Origin: Myxococcaceae bacterium
GTDB taxonomy: Bacteria; Myxococcota; Myxococcia; Myxococcales; Myxococcaceae
Direction: 5' to 3'
Assembly (NCBI GenBank): GCA_019686135.1
Contig: JADGHL010000024.1
Span: 1-50,786 of the forward strand
Length of the DNA: 50,786 nucleotides
Under the pieces are notes generated by a model. It had not been told where the DNA came from. It saw only the letters and a list, made by a program, of their open reading frames with translations, and did no database searches. A program made the translations under genes and the position numbers. Positions within the stretch are counted from its first letter, which is position 1; each line of letters opens with the position of its first letter. Below are positions 9,355 to 18,018 of the stretch, piece by piece.

Positions 9355-9369
9355 CGGCTTTTGCGTCCG

Positions 9370-10626
9370 CTACCTCAGCCTCGAAGCGTAGAGGGGGAAC
9401 TGCTGGGTGAGCTCCTTCACCCTGCCCTTGACCTTCGCGAGGTGGGCGTCGTCGTTGGCGTGGTCGAGCGCCTCGCCGACGAGCTGGGCGATCCGCTTCA
9501 TCTCGTCCTCTTTCATCCCGCGCGTGGTCACCGCCGGCGTGCCGACGCGGATGCCGGAGGTCACCATCGGCTTCTCCGGGTCGAAGGGGATCATGTTCTT
9601 GTTCACGGTGATCCCCGCCTTGCCCAGAGCCTCTTCGGCGATCTTCCCGGTGAGCCCACGGGGACGCAGGTCGACCAGCATCAGGTGGTTGTCCGTGCCG
9701 CCAGAGACGAGCCGCAGGCCCACGGAGTTGAGCGCCTCCGCGAGCGCCTGCGCGTTGGCGACGATCTGCCGCTGGTAGTCCTTGAACGAAGGCTGCAGGG
9801 CCTCGTGGAGCGCCACCGCCTTGGCGGCGATGATGTGCATCAGCGGGCCGCCCTGGATGCCAGGGAAGATTTTCGAGTTCACCGCCTTCGCGAACGGCTC
9901 CTTGCACATCACCATCCCGCCGCGCGGGCCGCGCAGCGTCTTGTGCGTGGTGGTGGTGACGAACTCGGCCACCGGCACCGGGCTGGGGTGCAGCCCGGCG
10001 GCAACGAGGCCGGCGATGTGCGCCATGTCCACCACCAGCTTCGCCCCCACGCCGTCGGCAATCTCCCGGAAGCGGGCGAAGTCCAGCGTGCGCGGGTACG
10101 CGGAGGCGCCCACCACGATCACCTTCGGCCGGTGCTCCTTCGCCAGCGCCTGCACCTGCCCAAAGTCGATCGTCTCGGTCTTCGGCGACAGGCCGTAGTG
10201 CACGACCTTGTAGAGCTTCCCGGAGAAGTTCACCGACGAGCCGTGGGTGAGGTGCCCGCCGGAGTTGAGGTCCAGCGACAGCATCGTGTCGCCCACCTCC
10301 ATCAGCGCCATGTACGCGGCCATGTTGGCCTGCGATCCGGAGTGCGCCTGCACGTTCACGTGGTCCGCTCCGAAGAGCTGCTTCGCACGGTCGATCGCCA
10401 GCTGTTCGACCTGATCCACCACCTCGCAGCCGCCGTAGTAGCGCTTGCCCGGGTAGCCCTCGGCGTACTTGTTGGTCAGAGTCGATCCCATCGCCTCCAT
10501 CACCGCCGGGCTGACGAAGTTCTCGGAGGCGATGAGCTCGAGCCCCTCTTCCTGCCGTCGGGTCTCTTCGTCGACGAGGCGGGCGATCTCCGGGTCGACC
10601 TGCGCCAGGCGTGCGGTGTTCTCCAT
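9370..10626 (-). CDS. glyA: serine hydroxymethyltransferase
   Basis: 418 residues. A fold-type I PLP enzyme that interconverts serine and glycine with tetrahydrofolate. The PLP lysine is K229 in [15 protein letters not shown]; other markers are LIASENF (31-37), AHSGSQAN and the conserved [10 protein letters not shown]. The start is the ATG at 10626, preceded by GAGAGGAT; the open frame continues upstream but [14 protein letters not shown] aligns with the family N-terminus. It leads the glyA-nrdR-ribD operon; its promoter must lie in 10627-10747. Confidence 0.97.
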   Translation of the reverse strand: MENTARLAQVDPEIARLVDEETRRQEEGLELIASENFVSPAVMEAMGSTLTNKYAEGYPGKRYYGGCEVVDQVEQLAIDRAKQLFGADHVNVQAHSGSQANMAAYMALMEVGDTMLSLDLNSGGHLTHGSSVNFSGKLYKVVHYGLSPKTETIDFGQVQALAKEHRPKVIVVGASAYPRTLDFARFREIADGVGAKLVVDMAHIAGLVAAGLHPSPVPVAEFVTTTTHKTLRGPRGGMVMCKEPFAKAVNSKIFPGIQGGPLMHIIAAKAVALHEALQPSFKDYQRQIVANAQALAEALNSVGLRLVSGGTDNHLMLVDLRPRGLTGKIAEEALGKAGITVNKNMIPFDPEKPMVTSGIRVGTPAVTTRGMKEDEMKRIAQLVGEALDHANDDAHLAKVKGRVKELTQQFPLYASRLR

Positions 10627-10733
10627 GGGATCCTCTCTCCGAAGTGACGGGTAGACGCGCGGCGTACTTAGCGCACGGACGTGGCGCGCGCCGCACCCAA
10701 ATGGCGACCGGCCGGCGTGGTGGCAAACCGCGG

Positions 10734-10745
10734 GGGCGATCGCCC
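10734..10745. terminator. GGGCGATCGCCC palindrome at the end of the zinc-ribbon gene
   Basis: This perfect 12-bp palindrome starts 3 nt past the stop of the 10748-11377 gene. The identical palindrome follows acpP at 13591-13602. It may help end transcripts or may be chance in GC-rich DNA. Confidence 0.3.
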
Positions 10746-10747
10746 GC

Positions 10748-11377
10748 TCAGTCACGGAAGATCTTCCACAAGAGCCACCCCCACCCGCCCCAGCTGCCGA
10801 TCCGCCGGTTCTGCGCGAAGAACATCAGCTCGTCCTGGAGCCGGCGGGGGGAGGTGTCCAGCGTGCTGGGCGTCGCATCCAGCGCGCCGTAGCAGCCCGA
10901 GCAGGCCAGGCCGCGACCGGTGGGCATCCCCTCGTCGTACGGGAGCTCCCGGGCGCACCCGGCGCAGCGGAAGGTGAGCGTCACGTGGCCATCCGCGGCC
11001 AGAGGATCGTCCCCGGGGCGGCGGAGCGGAAGCTCTCCGCCGGCGATCCGTTCCACCGTGTCCGCTTCCACGAAGACCGAACGGCACCCGGGGCAGACGT
11101 CCGCCCGCACCCTGCGCACGAGCGCCGGCACCAGCGACTCGCCGCACGCGGCGCACGTGCGCTGGGCAGTGCCCGCGCAGAACTCGGGGTGGACGTCTCG
11201 GCCGGTGACGCGCTCCAGCTCGCCCGCGTCGAACCAGAAGCCGCCGCAGAAGAAGCAGCGGTCGATCTCCACCGGCCGGTCGTTCCGGGCCGCCGTCCGA
11301 TCGCGCGCATGGAACACCTGCATCGCGCTCTGACACCCCGGGCAGATGCGGCGCGGCGGCGTTATGGCAGCACCCAC
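10748..11377 (-). CDS. protein with three zinc ribbons (zf-TFIIB-like)
   Basis: About 209 residues with three pairs of CxxC knuckles: C12/C15 with C41/C44, C75/C78 with C95/C98, and C138/C141 with C159/C162. The first two sets match the zf-TFIIB-like domain (ICPGC ... [18 protein letters not shown]), often found in small bacterial proteins of unknown role. The C-terminus has a Trp/Gly-rich short hydrophobic segment ([14 protein letters not shown]) that might contact membrane. The GTG at 11377 was chosen because it keeps the first CxxC and overlaps the end of the upstream lipoprotein gene; it has no clear ribosome-binding site, so the start is uncertain. Same direction as rpiB and glyA. Function unknown. 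Confidence 0.75.
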   Translation of the reverse strand: MGAAITPPRRICPGCQSAMQVFHARDRTAARNDRPVEIDRCFFCGGFWFDAGELERVTGRDVHPEFCAGTAQRTCAACGESLVPALVRRVRADVCPGCRSVFVEADTVERIAGGELPLRRPGDDPLAADGHVTLTFRCAGCARELPYDEGMPTGRGLACSGCYGALDATPSTLDTSPRRLQDELMFFAQNRRIGSWGGWGWLLWKIFRD

Positions 11378-11724
11378 GCGTTGGCGGTCAACTTCGGCTC
11401 CTCGTCCCCCGGGTCCTTCACCCACGCAGCCTGCGAGAGCGCGTCCCCGCCCATCTCGCAGATCTTCTTCCGCAGCGCGAGCAGTGTCTCCTCGTCGCTG
11501 CCGGTCCGCTCCACCGTCACCCAGCCCAGGTTCTTCGCGCCCGCCGGCACGTCCGTCGCCGTCGGAAAGTCGCGGACGTTGCACCCGATGGGCGCCACGT
11601 AATTCGCCTGGGCGGACGTGCGGTGCGGCAGGGGGTCGATCCGCGTGCGCGGGGTGCAGCCTGCGGCAGCCAGAATCGCCAGGGCCCACACCGCCCCGGC
11701 GAATCCGGCGGCCGCGCGGTTCAC
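11362..11724 (-). CDS. small lipoprotein, DUF4156/RcsF-like pattern
   Basis: 120 residues from a GTG at 11724 with GAGGAGGGG just upstream; this GTG overlaps the rpiB stop by 4 nt (GTGA). A signal peptide with lipobox AAAGC puts the lipidated cysteine at position 23. The mature part has a single extra Cys pair (C48, C89) and a pattern of invariant Gly and Ala (GAKNLGWVTVE ... ICEMGGDALSQAAW). This resembles small lipoproteins with a YbjQ/DUF4156 or RcsF-like fold, a weak call by eye. Probably periplasmic. Lies between rpiB and the zinc-ribbon gene, overlapping both. Confidence 0.8.
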   Translation of the reverse strand: MNRAAAGFAGAVWALAILAAAGCTPRTRIDPLPHRTSAQANYVAPIGCNVRDFPTATDVPAGAKNLGWVTVERTGSDEETLLALRKKICEMGGDALSQAAWVKDPGDEEPKLTANAWVLP

Positions 11725-12164
11725 TTCCCCTCCTCGGCGTCGCGAATCTTCTGAACCCGCCGTTCGTGGCGCCCACCCTCGAACGGCGTATCCAGGAACG
11801 CCTGGAGGATCGTCCCCGCAAGGCCCGGGCCGATCACCCGCTGCCCGAGGCAGAGCACGTTCGCGTCGTTGTGCGCGCGCGCCATCTTCGCCTCGAACTC
11901 GCTGGTGCACACCGCCGCGCGGATGCCGCGGTATTTGTTGGCCACGATGCTCATGCCGATCCCGGTGCCGCAGATCAGCACCCCGCGGTCCGCCCGGCCT
12001 TCGCGCACCGCGAGCGCCACCTGGGTGGCGAAGTCCGGGTAGTCCACCGAGTCGTTGTTGTAGGTGCCGAGATCGTCGAGCTCGTGGCCGCGGGACAGAA
12101 GCAGCTCCACCAGCTCCACCTTGAGGCGCAGACCGGCGTGATCCGACGCGATGGCGATCTTCAT
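11721..12164 (-). CDS. rpiB: ribose-5-phosphate isomerase B
   Basis: 147 residues, usual length. Interconverts ribose 5-phosphate and ribulose 5-phosphate; the latter is the substrate of RibBA. Motifs: MKIAIASDHAG at the N-terminus, the phosphate loop and catalytic Cys in GVLICGTGIGMSI, the ANKYRGIRAAVC stretch and the late HNDANVLCLG. Its position upstream of glyA-nrdR-rib genes is common in deltaproteobacteria. fabF ends 77 nt upstream in the same direction, so read-through from the fab cluster is possible. Confidence 0.96.
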   Translation of the reverse strand: MKIAIASDHAGLRLKVELVELLLSRGHELDDLGTYNNDSVDYPDFATQVALAVREGRADRGVLICGTGIGMSIVANKYRGIRAAVCTSEFEAKMARAHNDANVLCLGQRVIGPGLAGTILQAFLDTPFEGGRHERRVQKIRDAEEGK

Positions 12165-12241
12165 GACCGATGGACCTTACCCGAGCCGGAGGCGCACGAG
12201 CACGGCGGATCGCGCTCCGCCGGGCCGGGCGAGCGCTGGCG

Positions 12242-13501
12242 CTACTTGAAGCGGTGGAACACCAGCACCGCGTTGGTGCCGCCGAACCCGAAGGAGTTGG
12301 ACATCACCGCGTCCACCCGCACCTCGCGCGCCTGGTTGGGCACGTAGTCGAGGTCGCACTCCGGATCTGGGTTCTCGTAGTTGATGGTGGGCGGCAGCAG
12401 GTTGTGGGTGAGCGCCTTGACCGCCACCACCGCCTCCGCGGCGCCGGCGGCGCCCAGCATGTGCCCGGTCATCGACTTGGTGGAGGACACCGCCAGCTTC
12501 TTCGCGTGGTCGCCGAACACCGTCTTGATCGCCTTCGTCTCGTTGGCGTCGTTGTACGGGGTCGAGGTGCCGTGCGCGTTGATGTAGCCGATCTGTTCCG
12601 GGTTCAGCTTCGCGCTCTGAAGGGCGAGCCGCATGCAGCGCGCAGCGCCCTCGCCCTCGGGCGCCGGCGCGGTCTGGTGGTGCGCGTCCGAGTTGGCCGC
12701 GTAGCCCACCAGCTCCGCGAGGATGTTCGCGCCGCGCTTCCTGGCGTGCTCGTACTCCTCCAGCACCAGCATCCCCGCGCCCTCGCCCATCACGAAGCCG
12801 TCGCGTTCGCGGTCGAACGGGCGCGAGGCGCGCTGCGGTTCGTCGTTGCGGGTGGACAGCGCCTTCATCACCGAGAACCCGCCCACCGACAGCGGGGTGA
12901 CGGACGCCTCCGCGCCGCCGCAGATCACCGCGTCCGTCTCGCCCACCTTGATCGACTTCCAGCCCTCGCCGATCGCATGCGCCGAGGTGGCGCAGGCGGA
13001 GACCGGCGACCAGTTCGGCCCCTTCGCGCCGTAGCGGATGGAGATGAGCCCGGGCGCCATGTTGATGATCATCTGGATGATGAAGAACGGGCTGAGCCGG
13101 TCGAAGCCCTTCTCCAGCCCCTTCTTGTGCTGCTCCTCGAGGGACGAGATGCCGCCGATCCCCGAGCCGACGATGACGCCCACCCTTGTGGGGTCGTAGC
13201 CGTGCGGCTTGTCGGTGCCGATGGGGAGGCCCGACTCGCGCATCGCCATCTCGGCGGTGGCCATGGCGTACTGGGCGAAGAGGTCCATCCGGCGCGCCTC
13301 GCGGCGGTCGATGCCGTACTCCTCGCCGTTGAAGTCCTTCACCTCGCCGGCGATCCGGGTGTCGAGCTTGTCCGGCGCGAACCGGCTGATGGGGCCGATG
13401 CCGCTGCGGCCCTGCACGAGGCCCTGCCACGACTTCTCCACGCCCGTGCCGAGCGCAGTGATGAGGCCGGTTCCTGTGATGACGACGCGACGTTCCGACA
13501 T
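12242..13501 (-). CDS. fabF: beta-ketoacyl-ACP synthase II
   Basis: 419 residues. Elongating condensing enzyme of type II fatty acid synthesis. Thiolase fold with the active-site cysteine C170 in [10 protein letters not shown]. The two catalytic histidines are in [11 protein letters not shown] and [11 protein letters not shown], and a C-terminal [10 protein letters not shown] is present. The start is the ATG at 13501 ([12 protein letters not shown]); the 13 residues encoded upstream have no family support. The 105-nt gap to acpP holds a strong hairpin (13534-13573). Confidence 0.96.
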   Translation of the reverse strand: MSERRVVITGTGLITALGTGVEKSWQGLVQGRSGIGPISRFAPDKLDTRIAGEVKDFNGEEYGIDRREARRMDLFAQYAMATAEMAMRESGLPIGTDKPHGYDPTRVGVIVGSGIGGISSLEEQHKKGLEKGFDRLSPFFIIQMIINMAPGLISIRYGAKGPNWSPVSACATSAHAIGEGWKSIKVGETDAVICGGAEASVTPLSVGGFSVMKALSTRNDEPQRASRPFDRERDGFVMGEGAGMLVLEEYEHARKRGANILAELVGYAANSDAHHQTAPAPEGEGAARCMRLALQSAKLNPEQIGYINAHGTSTPYNDANETKAIKTVFGDHAKKLAVSSTKSMTGHMLGAAGAAEAVVAVKALTHNLLPPTINYENPDPECDLDYVPNQAREVRVDAVMSNSFGFGGTNAVLVFHRFK

Positions 13502-13533
13502 GAGGATCTCCGGGGGCTGCGGTCGAAAGGAAA

Positions 13534-13573
13534 CGCTCACCTCCGCGGGCGCGATTCCCGCTGGAGGTGAGCG
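13534..13573 (-). terminator. strong hairpin between acpP and fabF (attenuator or processing site)
   Basis: CGCTCACCTCC (13534-13544) is the exact complement of GGAGGTGAGCG (13563-13573). An inner GCGGG/CCCGC stem (13545-13549 with 13557-13561) leaves a 7-nt loop and one bulged base. On the minus strand it is followed by TTTCCTTTC. It could end part of the transcripts after acpP, keeping acyl carrier protein mRNA above fabF mRNA. Confidence 0.65.
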
Positions 13574-13590
13574 TGTCGCACCAGGGCTGC

Positions 13591-13602
13591 GGGCGATCGC
13601 CC
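13591..13602. terminator. GGGCGATCGCCC palindrome just after acpP
   Basis: Perfect 12-bp palindrome 6-17 nt past the acpP stop, identical to the one after the zinc-ribbon gene at 10734-10745. Function unproven. Confidence 0.3.
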
Positions 13603-13607
13603 GGCCG

Positions 13608-13853
13608 CTAGGCCTTCTTGTGGGTGTTGATGTAGTTGATGGCGTCGCCGACGGTCTTGATGTTCTCGGCCTCCTCGTCGGGGATCTCGACCTCGAACTC
13701 CTCTTCCATCGCCATCACGAGCTCAACGATGTCGAGGCTGTCCGCGCCGAGGTCCTCGATGAAAGAGGACTCCGGCTTGATCTCGTCCTCACCCACGCCG
13801 AGCTGGTCGGCGATGATGGACTTGACCTTGGCCTCGATAGCAGTCGTCGACAT
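13608..13853 (-). CDS. acpP: acyl carrier protein
   Basis: 81 residues, acidic, four-helix ACP. The phosphopantetheine attachment serine is S39 in [19 protein letters not shown]. It carries the growing acyl chain for FabD/H/G/F, and might also load the KAS III-like enzyme at 43908 (inference). The ATG at 13853 is preceded by GAGGGAG. It sits between fabG and fabF as in most bacteria. Confidence 0.98.
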   Translation of the reverse strand: MSTTAIEAKVKSIIADQLGVGEDEIKPESSFIEDLGADSLDIVELVMAMEEEFEVEIPDEEAENIKTVGDAINYINTHKKA

Positions 13854-13950
13854 AGAAGTGTGCTCCCTCTTGGGGTTTCCGGTGATGCCCCGTCAGGGGG
13901 GCCGTTGAAGCGCGCGGGGTATACCCGACCGCGCCGGATGACGTCACCAA

Positions 13951-13990
13951 CAACTACGAACCACGAACTACGAACCAGCCACTACAAACC
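13951..13990. repeat. short direct repeats of ACTACGAACC type
   Basis: Between fabG and acpP, 13951-13990 reads as imperfect repeats of a 7-11 nt unit (AACTACGAACC, ACGAACTACGAACC, then a decayed CACTACAAACC). It is the only low-GC, repetitive patch in this operon and lies just downstream of the fabG stop. Confidence 0.6.
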
Positions 13991-14008
13991 GCGGCAGCGC
14001 GGCGGCCG

Positions 14009-14755
14009 CTACATATACATGCCGCCATTGACTTTGAGGACCTCGCCCGTCACGTAAGCCGCCGCGTCGCTGGCAAGGAACAGCACCGCGTTCGCGACGT
14101 CCTCCGGCGTCCCCAGCCGCGCCAGGGGGATCGCCTCCATCATCTTCGCCCGCGTGTCCTCCGGCAGGTGCGCGGTCATGTCCGTCCCGATGAACCCGGG
14201 CGACACCGCGTTGCAGCGGATGTTGCGCGACGCCAGCTCCCGCGCGATCGACTTAGTAAGGCCGATGAGTCCCGCCTTGGACGCGGCGTACGCCGCCTGG
14301 CCGGCGTTGCCCATCTCCCCCACCACCGAGGTGAGGTTCACGATCGCCCCGGCGCGCGCCTTCATCATCGGCCGCGACGCAGCGCGGATGAGCGCGAACG
14401 CGCCCTTGAGGTTGGTGTCGAGCTGCTTGTTCCAGTCCTCGTCCTTCACCCGCATCACCAGCCCGTCCACCGCGACGCCCGCGTTGTTCACGAGCACGTC
14501 CAGCCGGCCAAACTCCTTCACCACGCCGTCCACGGCTTCAGCGCACGCGCGCGTGTCCGCGACGTCGAACCGGATGGCCTTCGCCCTGCCCCCGGCCGGC
14601 GCAATCAGCTGGGCGGTCTCGTTTGCCGCGGCCTCGTTGCCCGCGTAGCTGAACACCACCGTGGCACCCGCCTTCGCAAACGCCACCGTGATCGCCCGCC
14701 CGATGCCCCGGGAGCCTCCGGTGACCAGCACCACCTTGTCCTTGAAGTCGAACAT
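14009..14755 (-). CDS. fabG: 3-oxoacyl-ACP reductase
   Basis: 248 residues. Short-chain dehydrogenase that reduces 3-oxoacyl-ACP with NADPH. Nucleotide-binding TGGSRGIG at 12-19, NNAG at 90-93 and the catalytic Ser143-Tyr156-x3-Lys160 (AAYAASK) are all present. The ATG at 14755 follows GGAAGGACG. It is separated by 139 nt from fabD and 155 nt from acpP, looser than the usual packing, so extra promoters are possible. Confidence 0.97.
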   Translation of the reverse strand: MFDFKDKVVLVTGGSRGIGRAITVAFAKAGATVVFSYAGNEAAANETAQLIAPAGGRAKAIRFDVADTRACAEAVDGVVKEFGRLDVLVNNAGVAVDGLVMRVKDEDWNKQLDTNLKGAFALIRAASRPMMKARAGAIVNLTSVVGEMGNAGQAAYAASKAGLIGLTKSIARELASRNIRCNAVSPGFIGTDMTAHLPEDTRAKMMEAIPLARLGTPEDVANAVLFLASDAAAYVTGEVLKVNGGMYM

Positions 14756-14894
14756 CGAAGCGTCCTTCCGGGCGCGCGGGCCGTCTGCACAGCCTGCGCC
14801 AGCTCAGCGGTCCAAGTGAACTCGCGCGCTTGACCGCTTTATGGCGCGCGAGGAAGGGGCGATGCTGCGAAGCGCCGTTCGCACCACCGTGGCC

Positions 14895-15836
14895 CTAAGC
14901 GCCACGCAGCGCGGCGAGCGTCTTCTCGAGCGAGCCTGCGTCCTCCACGTTGAAGCATTCCAGGTCCCGGGCGATCCGCTTGACCAGGCCACAGAGCACC
15001 TTACCGGGCCCCAGCTCCACCACCCGGGTCACCCCGGCCATCTTCAGCGTCTCCACGCACTCGATCCACCGCACCGGCGCGGAGACCTGTTCGATCAACA
15101 GCGGCACCACGCGGTGGGGATCCGCGTTGGCCTTCGCGTCCACGTTCGCCACCACCGGCACCTCGGGCGCGCGGACCTCGATCCCCTCCAGCACCGCCTG
15201 CAGCCGGGGCTTCACCGGCACCATCAGGGCGCAGTGGAAGGGCGCGCTCACCGGCAGGGGCACAACCCGCTTCGCGCCCGCTTCCTTCAGCTTCGCCTGC
15301 GCGCGCTCCACCGCAGAAGCGTGGCCGGCGATCACGGTCTGTTCGGGCGAGTTGTAGTTCGCCGGGGCGACCACCTCGTTCTGAGCGACCTCGTCGCAGA
15401 CGGCCTTCACCTTCACCGGGTCCAGCCCGAGCACCGCAGCCATCGCGCCGACGCCAGCGGGCACCGCTTCCTGCATGAAGGTCCCGCGGGCGCGGACCGC
15501 GCGCACCGCGTCGGCCAGCGAGAGCGCCCCCGCCGCCACCAGCGCGGAGTACTCGCCGAGCGAGTGCCCAGACACCAGCGCCGGCCGCACGTTCAGCCGC
15601 TTCGCGATCACCGCGTGCGCCGCCACAGACACCGTCAGGATCGCCGGCTGGGTATTGGCGGTGAGCTTGAGCGCGTCCTCCGGGCCGTCGAAGCAGAGCG
15701 CGGAGAGCTTCTCGCCGAGCGCGTCGTCCGCGGCGTCGAACACCGCCTTCGCCTCGGGGAACTTCTCGTACAGCTCCCTGCCCATCCCGACGGACTGGCT
15801 GCCCTGCCCCGGGAAGATGAACGCGACCTTGGACAT
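14895..15836 (-). CDS. fabD: malonyl-CoA:ACP transacylase
   Basis: 313 residues from the ATG at 15836, which has AGAAGGAG 6 nt upstream. The FPGQGSQ motif is at 8-14 and the nucleophile S92 in GHSLGEYSAL. The second catalytic residue is the His in SAPFHCALM, and the arginine that binds the malonyl carboxylate lies in the VRARGTFMQEA stretch. Loads malonyl units on ACP. Lies 17 nt after fabH. Confidence 0.97.
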   Translation of the reverse strand: MSKVAFIFPGQGSQSVGMGRELYEKFPEAKAVFDAADDALGEKLSALCFDGPEDALKLTANTQPAILTVSVAAHAVIAKRLNVRPALVSGHSLGEYSALVAAGALSLADAVRAVRARGTFMQEAVPAGVGAMAAVLGLDPVKVKAVCDEVAQNEVVAPANYNSPEQTVIAGHASAVERAQAKLKEAGAKRVVPLPVSAPFHCALMVPVKPRLQAVLEGIEVRAPEVPVVANVDAKANADPHRVVPLLIEQVSAPVRWIECVETLKMAGVTRVVELGPGKVLCGLVKRIARDLECFNVEDAGSLEKTLAALRGA

Positions 15837-15853
15837 GGTGGCTCCTTCTCTCG

Positions 15854-16837
15854 TTACCAGCGGACCAAAGCCGACCCCCACGCCATCCCGGCGCCGATCG
15901 CCATCATCGCGATGACGTCGCCCTCCTTGAGCCGGCCGGCGCGGTTCGCCTCGTCCAGCGTCATCGGCAGCGACGCCGAAGACGTGTTTCCGTACCTGTG
16001 GATGTTGAGCCAGACCTTGTCCCGGGACAGGTCCAGTCGCTCGAGCACCGCGTCGATGATCCGCACGTTGGCCTGGTGCGCGATCACATGGTCCACTTGT
16101 GCGGGCGCAAGCTGGTTGGCGTCGAGCGCCTCCTTCACCGCGTCGGTGAGGGCGCGGACGGCGAACTTGAAGACCTCCCTGCCGTTCATCGACACCTTGT
16201 TGAGCTTCTTCGCGAGGACCTCGGGCGTAATGGGCGTATGCGGCCCGCCCGCCTGGATGAGCAGGATCGGCCACTGCGAGCCGTCGGTGTGCAGGTGCGT
16301 GGAGAGGATGCCCCGCTCACCGTCCGAGGACGGCCCCAGCACCATCGCGCCGGCGGCGTCGCCGAACAGCACGCAGGTGTTGCGGTCCTCCCAGTTGAGG
16401 ATCGACGTGAGCAGCTCCACGCCGATCACCAGCACCCGCTTCGCGTTGCCGTTGCGGACGTACTGGTCGGCGATCGACATCCCATACAGCGAGCCCGCGC
16501 AGGCGGCGCTCACGTCGAACGCAAACGCCTTCTTCGCCCCGAGCTTGTGCTGCACGAACGCCGCGCACGAGGGCATCGGCATGTCCGGCGTCACCGTGCC
16601 GACGATGATCGCGTCCAGATCCTCGGGGCGGGTCCGCGCCATCTCCAGCGCCTGGACCGCCGCCTTCACCGCCATGTCCGAGGTCAGCTCGCCCGGCGCC
16701 GCCATCCGGCGCTCCTTGATGCCGGTGCGCTCGGAGATCCACTGGTCGCTCGTCTCGACGATCTTCTCGAGATCCGCGTTGGTGACCACCTTCTCGGGGA
16801 CGTAGGAACCGGTGCCGATGATCTGAGTTCGGGGCAT
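15854..16837 (-). CDS. fabH: beta-ketoacyl-ACP synthase III
   Basis: 327 residues. Starts fatty acid synthesis from acyl-CoA and malonyl-ACP. Catalytic triad C113 (SAACAGSLYG), H254 (VIAHQANVRI) and N284 (YGNTSSASLP) complete. The ATG at 16837 has GGAGG 8 nt upstream; the ATG 15 nt further up overlaps that ribosome-binding site and is rejected. It is a useful internal reference for the divergent KAS III homolog at 43908. Follows rpmF directly, without plsX between them. Confidence 0.97.
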   Translation of the reverse strand: MPRTQIIGTGSYVPEKVVTNADLEKIVETSDQWISERTGIKERRMAAPGELTSDMAVKAAVQALEMARTRPEDLDAIIVGTVTPDMPMPSCAAFVQHKLGAKKAFAFDVSAACAGSLYGMSIADQYVRNGNAKRVLVIGVELLTSILNWEDRNTCVLFGDAAGAMVLGPSSDGERGILSTHLHTDGSQWPILLIQAGGPHTPITPEVLAKKLNKVSMNGREVFKFAVRALTDAVKEALDANQLAPAQVDHVIAHQANVRIIDAVLERLDLSRDKVWLNIHRYGNTSSASLPMTLDEANRAGRLKEGDVIAMMAIGAGMAWGSALVRW

Positions 16838-16904
16838 GATCGAGGCCTCCAAAAGCCGAGGAGGCGCTCCTTAATCTCAAAGCTGCTCGGCTGTCCTTAA
16901 CATT

Positions 16905-16922
16905 CCGTATCGGCGGATACGG
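16905..16922. terminator. small perfect hairpin between rpmF and fabH
   Basis: CCGTATC (16905-16911) pairs with GATACGG (16916-16922) around a 4-nt loop. It lies in the 190-nt rpmF-fabH gap, where plsX is usually found. It could separate L32 from fab transcription or be an operator. Confidence 0.4.
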
Positions 16923-17027
16923 AGTTCCGGCAGCCGGGGGAGAGGGCGCACACACCTCGACCGTCCGGCCCCACGCCGGCAGCCCGTTTCACGTGTCGCT
17001 GCGCACCACGGACCGCTGTCGCGCCCG

Positions 17028-17213
17028 TCAGGACTCGACCGCGATGACCTCGCGATTCTTGTAGTAGCCGCAGGCCGCGCAGGCACGGTGCGGCAGCACC
17101 GGCTCCTTGCACTTCGGGCACTGGTTCACCTGCACCGGCGTGCGGAGATTGCTGTTCGCGGCGCGGCGGCGATCGCGGCGCATCTTCGAAGTACGCTTCT
17201 TGGGAACTCCCAC
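17028..17213 (-). CDS. rpmF: 50S ribosomal protein L32
   Basis: 61 residues, basic N-terminus MGVPKKRTSKMRRDRRR followed by the zinc-binding pairs CPKC (32-35) and CAACGYY (45-48) of the cysteine-containing L32 form. Lies 70 nt after yceD in the conserved yceD-rpmF pair. Confidence 0.97.
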   Translation of the reverse strand: MGVPKKRTSKMRRDRRRAANSNLRTPVQVNQCPKCKEPVLPHRACAACGYYKNREVIAVES

Positions 17214-17283
17214 GGCTGTCTCCTGAAAATCGGGGCGGCCGCTCTACCAAAGAAGGCAGCGCGAGCGCCAGTGGTACCTGCGC

Positions 17284-17856
17284 TCAGTTGAGCTTGATGT
17301 CCTTGAGGGCGCCCAGGCGGGGGTCGATCACCTTCGTGTCGCAGCCGCACCGCTTCTCGTTGAGGTTCTGCCCGCACACCGTGCACAGCCCGGCGCAGTC
17401 GTCCCGGCACACCGCGGACATCGGCAGCGCGAGGAGGATCTGCTCGCGGATGATCGGATCGAGATCAATCACCTTGCCGTCGAAGGTGTCCTGCTCCGCC
17501 TCGTCCAGGCTGAAGGACCCGTTGCGTTCGCCCTTGCCGTCGTCCTCGCCTTCGTCCTCCACGCCCATCTGCTGCGCGAGGCTCGCGTCGACGAGGTTGA
17601 GCGTGAAGGAATGCGGCAGCGTGAGCAGCACGTCGGTGACGCACCGCTTGCACGGAGCCACCACTTTCGCGGTGAAGTCGCCCTTGAGGAGCACGCCCTC
17701 GCCCACCTTCAGAAGGTGGGCCTTGAGCTGAAAGCCCTCGTCCGCGCGCCACCCGTCCTCGAAATCGTCCAGGGCCGCCTGCACGGTCTGCTTCGGGATG
17801 GGCTCGTCGAGGTGGAGCCCGCCGTCCTTCTGAATTTCCTCGATCTTGACCCGCAT
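17284..17856 (-). CDS. yceD: DUF177 / YceD family protein (large ribosomal RNA accumulation)
   Basis: 190 residues from the ATG at 17856 (MRVKIEEIQKDG). Typical family pattern: a CKRC-type motif mid-protein (APCKRCVTDVLLTL), an acidic middle (VEDEGEDDGKGE), then DLDPIIREQILLALP and a Cys-rich end (VCRDDCAGLCTVCGQNLNEKRCGC). The family is needed for normal 23S rRNA levels in some bacteria and plants. It is almost always upstream of rpmF, as here. The open frame extends far upstream but that part is antisense to the TPR gene. Confidence 0.93.
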   Translation of the reverse strand: MRVKIEEIQKDGGLHLDEPIPKQTVQAALDDFEDGWRADEGFQLKAHLLKVGEGVLLKGDFTAKVVAPCKRCVTDVLLTLPHSFTLNLVDASLAQQMGVEDEGEDDGKGERNGSFSLDEAEQDTFDGKVIDLDPIIREQILLALPMSAVCRDDCAGLCTVCGQNLNEKRCGCDTKVIDPRLGALKDIKLN

Positions 17857-17884
17857 CTGCCACTCACCCTGAAAGGGGGCGCGC

Positions 17885-17914
17885 ACCCTATCGACGCGGC
17901 CCGGTGGAACGCAA
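17885..17914 (-). promoter_or_regulatory. candidate sigma-70-type promoter for yceD-rpmF-fab
   Basis: On the minus strand TTGCGT (17914-17909) and TAGGGT (17890-17885) are separated by 18 nt, ending about 28 nt before the yceD start. Matches are partial, and only the position supports it. Confidence 0.35.
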
Positions 17915-17980
17915 ACAAGTAAGGAGACCGGTTGAGTCTCGCCCAGGCGCTGCGGGGAAGCCGCCCGCCCGGCAGGAACA

Positions 17981-18009
17981 TTGGTCGGCCCACCTCCCTC
18001 TGCTACGGT
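17981..18009 (+). promoter_or_regulatory. promoter of the TPR gene, apparently giving a leaderless mRNA
   Basis: TTGGTC (17981-17986), a 17-nt spacer, then TACGGT (18004-18009). The next ATG is at 18019, only 9 nt past the -10 hexamer, so transcription would start at or within a few bases of the start codon. No ribosome-binding site precedes this ATG. Confidence 0.5.
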
Positions 18010-18018
18010 TTTGGGCCG

